Shown: piece by piece, positions 58,356 to 64,000 of the stretch | Layout of the letters: each line of letters opens with the position of its first letter | Numbering within the stretch: the stretch's first letter is position 1 | NCBI GenBank assembly: GCA_016235165.1 | Contig: JACRLX010000012.1 | Location: 48,886-112,885 of the forward strand | Direction: 5' to 3' | DNA from: Rhodocyclales bacterium | GTDB lineage: Bacteria > Pseudomonadota > Gammaproteobacteria > Burkholderiales > Rhodocyclaceae | DNA length: 64,000 bases | Notes under the pieces: generated by a model | Told to the model about the DNA's origin: nothing | Database searches by the model: none | The model's input: the letters and a program-made list of their open reading frames with translations, nothing else | Position numbers and translations under genes: made by a program

Positions 58356-58709
58356 ATGGCAAAGAACTTGTTCATACTCAACGATCCACCCTACGGCACC
58401 GAGCGCAGCTACAACGCGCTGCGGCTGGCGAACTCGCTGGCCAAGGCGGCCGGCGAGGAAGTGCGCGTATTTCTGATGGGCGATGCCGCCGCCTGCGCCA
58501 AAGCGGGGCAGAAGGTGCCGCAGGGCTATTACAACCTCGCCGACATGCTGGGCATGGTGGCGCGGCGCAGCACCGGGGTGGCGGTCTGCGCCACCTGCAT
58601 GGACGCGCGCGGCATCACCGAGGGCGAACTGGCCGAGGGCGCGGCGCGCGGCACCCTGGCCCAGCTCACCGAATGGACCACCTGGGCCGACAAGGTCCTG
58701 GTGTTCTGA
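58356..58709 (+). CDS. DsrE family protein
   Basis: LFILNDPPYGTERSYNALRLANSLAK...VFLMGDAAACAKAGQKVPQGYYNL...VAVCATCMDARGI. Confidence 0.88.
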   Translation: MAKNLFILNDPPYGTERSYNALRLANSLAKAAGEEVRVFLMGDAAACAKAGQKVPQGYYNLADMLGMVARRSTGVAVCATCMDARGITEGELAEGAARGTLAQLTEWTTWADKVLVF

Positions 58710-58721
58710 CGAGACCGAAGG

Positions 58722-59057
58722 GTGAGTCCGGTCAAGGTGATCTCGCAGCAGCCGCCCGGCGGGCGCTGCACTCTTTACGCCCGCTATGCTGAGGCCATCT
58801 GCGCAGCCACCGGCTGGTCGCACGCCGTCGTCCATAGCGAGAACCGTGACGCCCACGGCGTGGGTTTTCCCAGCCTGTGTATCCGCGATGTGGTGCTGCA
58901 ACCGGAGGACTTCTTCTTGCTCACGGCGGAAGACGTTTGCGGCCACCTGGAGCGCCTTGAAGTCGATTCCGTGCTGGTTCGGAACCTGCGCCCCCGGATG
59001 CAGGCCATCCTCGACGAGTTCATCGAATCGGCAGGCGTCGCGCCGGGCAAGGCGTAA
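58722..59057 (+). CDS. hypothetical protein (111 aa)
   Basis: GTG-start ORF between dsrE-like and ctaA-like genes, same strand; no recognised domain. Confidence 0.5.
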   Translation: MSPVKVISQQPPGGRCTLYARYAEAICAATGWSHAVVHSENRDAHGVGFPSLCIRDVVLQPEDFFLLTAEDVCGHLERLEVDSVLVRNLRPRMQAILDEFIESAGVAPGKA

Positions 59058-59090
59058 AGTAGCACGTTCATTCCGAACGCCTGTTTTGCC

Positions 59091-60026
59091 ATGGAAACCG
59101 ATCACGCCCGGCTGCGACGCATCCACCTGCTGGCCCTGTTGCTTGCCGCCCTGTCGCTGCTGATCGTCCTGATCAGCGCCTATATCCGCCTCAATGGCGC
59201 CGGGCTCGGTTGCTCTCCGTGGCCGGAATGCTATGGACAGATTTTGGCCGGCGGGCCGCACCCCCATGCCGGTGGCGTGCGCGTCCTGCATCGGGTCGTT
59301 GCCTCGCTGGCCTTGTTTCTCGGCTTCGGCCTGCTCTGGCAATGCCTGCGGCCGCAACCGCTGCCGGGACCGAAGGGATCTGCCACCGCATTGCTGGTCC
59401 TGATGCTCCTGCTTACGGTCGTCGGCGTGTTCAGCGCCGATCCGCACCGGGTCTGGGCCGGCGTGATCAACATGCTCGGCGGCGCGGTGCTGGTCCTGCT
59501 GTCATGGCGCACGGTACTGGCGGCAAGGATCGACAGGCCGCCAGCCGGGGTGCAAAGTGGCGCCGCGCTGGTGCATGCCGGGCTGGGTTTTCTGGTGTTC
59601 GCCCTGGTCCTCGGCGCCTTGATCGGCGCCCGTTACGCGGCCCCGGCCTGCCCGACGCTGCCCGGCTGCGCGGAAGCCGCGTGGCCGGCGGTGGATGGAC
59701 TGGCGGCGCTGAATCCGATCGCCACGGTGAATGCGCCGGCGATGCTGGGCGATGCCGGCGGCGCCGCCTTGCATCTATTGCATCGCTATTGCGCCCTCGC
59801 CACCGTGCTGCTGCTGGGGTTAGGCGCGATCCATGGTCTCGCGCGAGCCGGGGCGCGCGCAGTCGCGGCGTCGGTGCTGCTGTTGCTGCTGCTCCAGTTT
59901 GCGCTCGGGGTGCTGACTGTCCTCGGCGGCTTTGCACTCTGGCTGGCCGTTGCCCACAGCGCGGGCGCCGCCATGCTGCTGGCGGCCGGCGTGCATCTGA
60001 TGCTGCGACTGCGGGCTACGGTTTAG
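59091..60026 (+). CDS. ctaA: haem A synthase CtaA/COX15 family
   Basis: SAYIRLNGAGLGCSPWPECYGQ...VLHRVVASLALFLGFGLL...LLHRYCALATVLLLGLGA. Confidence 0.88.
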   Translation: METDHARLRRIHLLALLLAALSLLIVLISAYIRLNGAGLGCSPWPECYGQILAGGPHPHAGGVRVLHRVVASLALFLGFGLLWQCLRPQPLPGPKGSATALLVLMLLLTVVGVFSADPHRVWAGVINMLGGAVLVLLSWRTVLAARIDRPPAGVQSGAALVHAGLGFLVFALVLGALIGARYAAPACPTLPGCAEAAWPAVDGLAALNPIATVNAPAMLGDAGGAALHLLHRYCALATVLLLGLGAIHGLARAGARAVAASVLLLLLLQFALGVLTVLGGFALWLAVAHSAGAAMLLAAGVHLMLRLRATV

Positions 60027-62818
60027 GCGACGCGCATGCCGTCCCGCGCCCGCGCCAAGGCGAGGTAGTGGGCGAACTCGACGGCCGGCAGTGGCCGCGA
60101 GTAGAAATAACCCTGGGCTTCCTCGCAGTGCTGGCGGCGCAGGAAGCCGACCAGTTCTTCATCTTCCACGCCCTCGGCAAGGGTCTTCAGGTTCAGGCTC
60201 AGCGCCATCTGGATAATGGCCTTGACCATCGAGGCGTTACCCGGCTGCTTCTCGATGTCATGGACAAAGGAGCGGTCGATTTTCAGCTTATCCACCTTGA
60301 AGCGCGTCAGGTAGGAAAGGCTGGAGTAGCCGGTGCCGAAGTCGTCGATCGAGAGCATCACGCCCAGCGCCTTGAGACGCTGCACGGTTTCCAGCATTTG
60401 GTCGGTGTCGTGGATCAGGATGGATTCGGTCAGCTCCAGTTCAAGGCAGTGCGGAGGCAGGCCGGATTCCTGCAGCGCCTGGCGCACGCAGGCCTCGATG
60501 TCGCCGCGCTTGAACTGGATCGCCGAGACATTCACCGCGATGACCAGTTGCGGCAGCCCGGTCTTGCGCCAGGCCGCCGCCTGGCGGCAGGCTTCGCGCA
60601 GCACCCAGGCGCCGATCGGCACGATCAGGCCGCTTTCCTCGGCGATGGTGATGAAGTGTTCCGGCGTCAGCAGCCCTCGCTCCGGGTGGTTCCAGCGGAT
60701 CAGGGCCTCGGCGCCGATGACGCGTCCATTGGCCAGGTCGATCTGCGGCTGGTAGTGCAGGCGGAATTCGCCGCGTTCCATGGCGTGCAGCAGGCCGACG
60801 CGCACGCGCTGGTGTTCGACGGCATCGATGTTCATCTGCTCGGTGAAGAAGCTGCACGCATTGCGCCCGGTTTCCTTGGCGTGGTACATGGCAGTGTCGG
60901 CACGCTTGAGCAGCGTGTCGATGTCGTGCCCGTCGTCGGGGAACACCGCGATGCCGATCGAGCTGGAAGTAGATAGCTCGTTGCCCTCGATGTTGAAGGT
61001 CGGCGTCAGCGCTTCGAGGATCTTGTCGGTCACGGTGGTGATGCCGTCGGTGTCGTGGACGTTGCCGAGCACGATGAGGAATTCGTCGCCGCCCTGGCGG
61101 CAGATCGTGTCGCTGTCGCGGATACACAGCATCAGGCGCGAGGCGACCGCCTGTAGCAGCAGGTCGCCGACGGCGTGGCCGAAGGAATCGTTGATGGTCT
61201 TGAAATTGTCGAGATCGAGAAACATCAGTGCGGTGCGGCTGCCGGAGCGCTCGGCCAGGGCAATCGCCAGTTCCAGGCGTTCCATGGCCAGGCGGCGGTT
61301 GGGCAAGCCGGTCAGCGGATCATGGAAGGCCATGTACTCGATGCGCTCTTCCGCGCGCTTGCGGTCGCTGATGTCGAGGAAGCCGAATACATAGTGCCCG
61401 GGGCGTCGCTCGGCATCGCGGATCACCGAAACATGCAACCATGCCGGGTAGGTTTCGCCGCCGCGCCGGCGGTGCCGGACTTCACCCTGCCAATGGTCGG
61501 CATGCCGCAGGTGCTGGCCGATCATGGCGGTGAATTTCTCGTCGCCCTGCTCGTCGCCCAGCAATTGCAGGGAATGTCCGGCCACTTCCTCGGCGACATA
61601 GCCGGTCATCTCGGTGAAGGCGCGGTTGACCGAGACGATGCGCATCGAGGCGTCGGCGATGACGATGCTTTCGCAACTGCTCTCGAACACGCGGGCCGAG
61701 AGGCGCAGCTTTTCCGCGCTCTCCTTGAGCGAATTCTTCTGCTGGTTGATATGCGATTGCAACAGGTTGAAGCTGTGCAGCAGGCGTTGTATCTCCTTGC
61801 TGCCCTCGGCCAGCAGGGGTTGCAGGGGCATCTTGCCCTGCGTCATCTCGTCAAGGGTTTTCGCCGCCCGTGACAGCGGCGTCAACTGGCCGTGCAGGTA
61901 AAGCCAGAGCAGGATCGGAATGATCAGCGAGGACAGCGTGGCACCGAAGTAGATCTTGTCGCGGATCGAATTGATCGATTCGAAGGCAATGCCGGTGGGC
62001 ATGCTGGCGACCACCATCCAGCCGGGAGTGCGCATGCGGCGCGCCGAACTCAATTCCTCCTCGCCCGTCGGGCCGGGGCCGACGCCGGAACCCTCCTGCC
62101 CCTCGCGATAGCGCCCGAGCATGCCGCCGCCGTTGGCCGGCAGCGCTTGCAGCACCAGCGAGGCGTTGGTCGAGGCCAGGTAGAGCTGATCCTTGAGCGA
62201 AACGACATGCACGCTTTCCTCGGTGCGCAGCTTGCCTGCCACGACGCCGGCGAACATGTCGTCGCCGAGGATGCGCACGCTGCCGATCAGCGCCGCCGTG
62301 ACGCGGCCTTCGCCATCGCGGATCGGCGCGCCCATCAGCAGCAGCGGCTGGCGATCGACGCCGTCGCGGGACGGCGCGTCGATGGCCGGAATGCCCAGGC
62401 GGATCAGCTTGCGGAAGAATTCGCGGTGGGTGAAATCGAGTTCGTCGGTGGCGCCGAACTGCGGACTCAGCGCCAGCGTCCGACCATCGGCCGAGACCAC
62501 GCGCAGGCCGCCGCCAAAGGCCCTCTGGTGCAGGTTGCCTTCGGCCAGAAACTGGCTCAGGCGCGCCGGGCTGGCCACCCATTGCGGCTTTACCGCTTTT
62601 GCCGCCTCGGCGAGGGTGGCCAGGCGGTCGCGGGTGGCATTGTCGAGGCTGTCGGCGATGCGCTGCACGCGCGAAAACTGGTGCGCCGTCAGGGCCGCCT
62701 CGAACTCGCTGCGGACTTCCCGTTCCAGCTTGAAGGCCAATACCATCACGGTGCTGACGAACAGCAGCGCGGTAAACAGGCTGAGCTTGGATTTGAGGCT
62801 GAGCGAATGTGCGGGCAT
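60023..62818 (-). CDS. membrane sensor (cache-like)-PAS-GGDEF-EAL protein
   Basis: CRQGGDEFLIVLGN; IGAEALIRWNHPERGLL; LSIDDFGTGYSSLSYLTRF. Confidence 0.92.
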   Translation of the reverse strand: MPAHSLSLKSKLSLFTALLFVSTVMVLAFKLEREVRSEFEAALTAHQFSRVQRIADSLDNATRDRLATLAEAAKAVKPQWVASPARLSQFLAEGNLHQRAFGGGLRVVSADGRTLALSPQFGATDELDFTHREFFRKLIRLGIPAIDAPSRDGVDRQPLLLMGAPIRDGEGRVTAALIGSVRILGDDMFAGVVAGKLRTEESVHVVSLKDQLYLASTNASLVLQALPANGGGMLGRYREGQEGSGVGPGPTGEEELSSARRMRTPGWMVVASMPTGIAFESINSIRDKIYFGATLSSLIIPILLWLYLHGQLTPLSRAAKTLDEMTQGKMPLQPLLAEGSKEIQRLLHSFNLLQSHINQQKNSLKESAEKLRLSARVFESSCESIVIADASMRIVSVNRAFTEMTGYVAEEVAGHSLQLLGDEQGDEKFTAMIGQHLRHADHWQGEVRHRRRGGETYPAWLHVSVIRDAERRPGHYVFGFLDISDRKRAEERIEYMAFHDPLTGLPNRRLAMERLELAIALAERSGSRTALMFLDLDNFKTINDSFGHAVGDLLLQAVASRLMLCIRDSDTICRQGGDEFLIVLGNVHDTDGITTVTDKILEALTPTFNIEGNELSTSSSIGIAVFPDDGHDIDTLLKRADTAMYHAKETGRNACSFFTEQMNIDAVEHQRVRVGLLHAMERGEFRLHYQPQIDLANGRVIGAEALIRWNHPERGLLTPEHFITIAEESGLIVPIGAWVLREACRQAAAWRKTGLPQLVIAVNVSAIQFKRGDIEACVRQALQESGLPPHCLELELTESILIHDTDQMLETVQRLKALGVMLSIDDFGTGYSSLSYLTRFKVDKLKIDRSFVHDIEKQPGNASMVKAIIQMALSLNLKTLAEGVEDEELVGFLRRQHCEEAQGYFYSRPLPAVEFAHYLALARARDGMRVA

Positions 62819-63009
62819 GTGAACGCGGAATCATCCACCGCTGGTGGCACCTGGTCCGCAGCCTACGTTTCGAGGCCTTTCCCGCCGCGTGCAAAATTCA
62901 CGGAATTGCGCCGAAACATCATTAACTTGTCGGAAAGTGTGAAAGGTTTGGCAGGAACCGGGCCAAATCGATCAAGCGGCGAGTGCCTCTAAAATCGGTG
63001 GCGGCGCGG

Positions 63010-64000
63010 GGCCCTGAATGACTAGGGTCTGTTCTCATTTATTGAGACTCGTATAAGTAGATGACATCAGAAAGCCAGCTCAGCCTGTTTCCAGAACGCG
63101 GTGATCAATGTGGGTCGTCGCTGCATGGACTTGAGCCGATTGCGGGCGAACTGACCGACTTCGCCGATGGTGTCGAGGCTCCGTTCAGTTCTTCCAGCCA
63201 AGCGTTGAGCTTCCGGCTGCGATGGATCGCCGCGCCATCCCAGATGATCAGCAGTGGCTTTTTGATCTGACGCCTGAGCGCACCGAGAAATTCGATGATT
63301 TGCTCGGAGCGAATGGCGCCAGGAAAGAAGCGAAAGTAGAACTGCGAGAAAGACAGACCGGCAATGGCCGAGAGTTGCTTCCAGGTAAAGCTGTGCTGGA
63401 GAACCGGTGTCTGTCCGCGCAGGCTCCAGGTACGGGCAACGCTGGGCCGTTCGCTCAATCCGGATTCGTCGATGAAGACGAGGGTGCGGCCTTCGCGCTG
63501 GGCTTTTTTTTGAGCGCAGGCCAGCCGTGCCGCTTCCACCGAACAATCTCCGGCTCGTTGCGCTGGATAGCGCGCTTCTCGGGCTTCTGGCAGGAGAATC
63601 CCAGCCGGCGCAGCAGGTGCCACAAATGGCCGGTGCTGTATTCCACGCCAAACTGCTTGGTGATGACTTTGCCGATCCGTGGCAGCGTCCATAGCTCGGT
63701 CGGATACCCGGCTGCCAATGCCCCAGCCATGAGTACCTTGCCCAGCTCTCGCTCCTGCTCGGCGTCGAGTTGGCGTGGCCGGCCCAAATCACCGCGCTTG
63801 AGCGACTCCTTGCCACCCTCGGCCAGCCGCTGCTCCCAGGTCGCTACTGTTTGTCGCGCCACACCGAGTTCCCGTGCGACCTCCGACTTCGACATGCCGC
63901 TTGCCAAGAGCTTTGCGCCCTTGAGCCGGCGTTTCTCCAATGCCTTGAAATCCCGCTTGTGCTTCATCGTCGTACCCCGAAACGAACACAAGCAGATTAA
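63010..64000 (-). mobile_element. IS630-family insertion sequence, runs into the right window edge
   Basis: OrfA (63455-63991) HTH LKGAKLLASGMSKSEVARELGVARQTVATWEQRL; OrfB frame LVFIDESGLSERPSVARTW...LIIWDGAAIHRSRKLNAWLEELNG. Ends not defined. Confidence 0.8.
63067..63991 (-). pseudogene. IS630 transposase in separate frames with apparent internal deletion of the C-terminal catalytic region
   Basis: OrfA/OrfB join at an A8 run (T8 on +, about 63504-63511). After AWLEELNG the frame is lost; the C-terminus (GEVGQFARNRLKSMQRRPTLITAFWKQAELAF) is in a third frame and the NPVE-type segment is missing. Confidence 0.7.

Overview
This 64-kb, GC-rich window looks like a betaproteobacterial chromosome (Rhodocyclales-like by gene content; inference only). 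Nearly all assignments come from recognising motifs in the supplied translations. Left to right: a gcvT-gcvH-gcvP operon (minus strand, gcvP cut by the left edge) behind a tandem glycine riboswitch, with a Septu-like AAA-ATPase/HNH/DUF3800 cassette between gcvT and gcvH; lexA-imuA-imuB with an SOS box; a three-gene phosphorelay/c-di-GMP operon; a mirror-image pair of paralogous sensor kinase + sigma54 response regulator modules, each facing its own ethylbenzene-dehydrogenase-gamma-like/multiheme cytochrome c operon; a TauE/SafE transporter; dnaE2 with its own SOS box; a PaeR7I/XhoI-like type II R-M system bordered on the far side by a relic of a dnaE2 3' end; haem-c (CxxCH) sensor kinase and diguanylate cyclase genes; msrB-msrA-glycosyltransferase; an ECF sigma/anti-sigma pair; a radical SAM ArsS-like gene; an octahaem HAO-like cytochrome cluster with a polyferredoxin-GltD fusion; an ArsR-rhodanese/DsrE sulfur locus; CtaA; a GGDEF/EAL protein; and an apparently inactive IS630-family element at the right edge. 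The strongest novel candidates are the mirrored sigma54 circuit, where both cytochrome promoters carry two TGWC-N9-(T/C)GAC sites 20 bp apart, a GG-N10-GC promoter and an IHF-like site, and the Septu-like + DUF3800 cassette inside the glycine-riboswitch operon. No tRNA, rRNA or CRISPR array was recognised.
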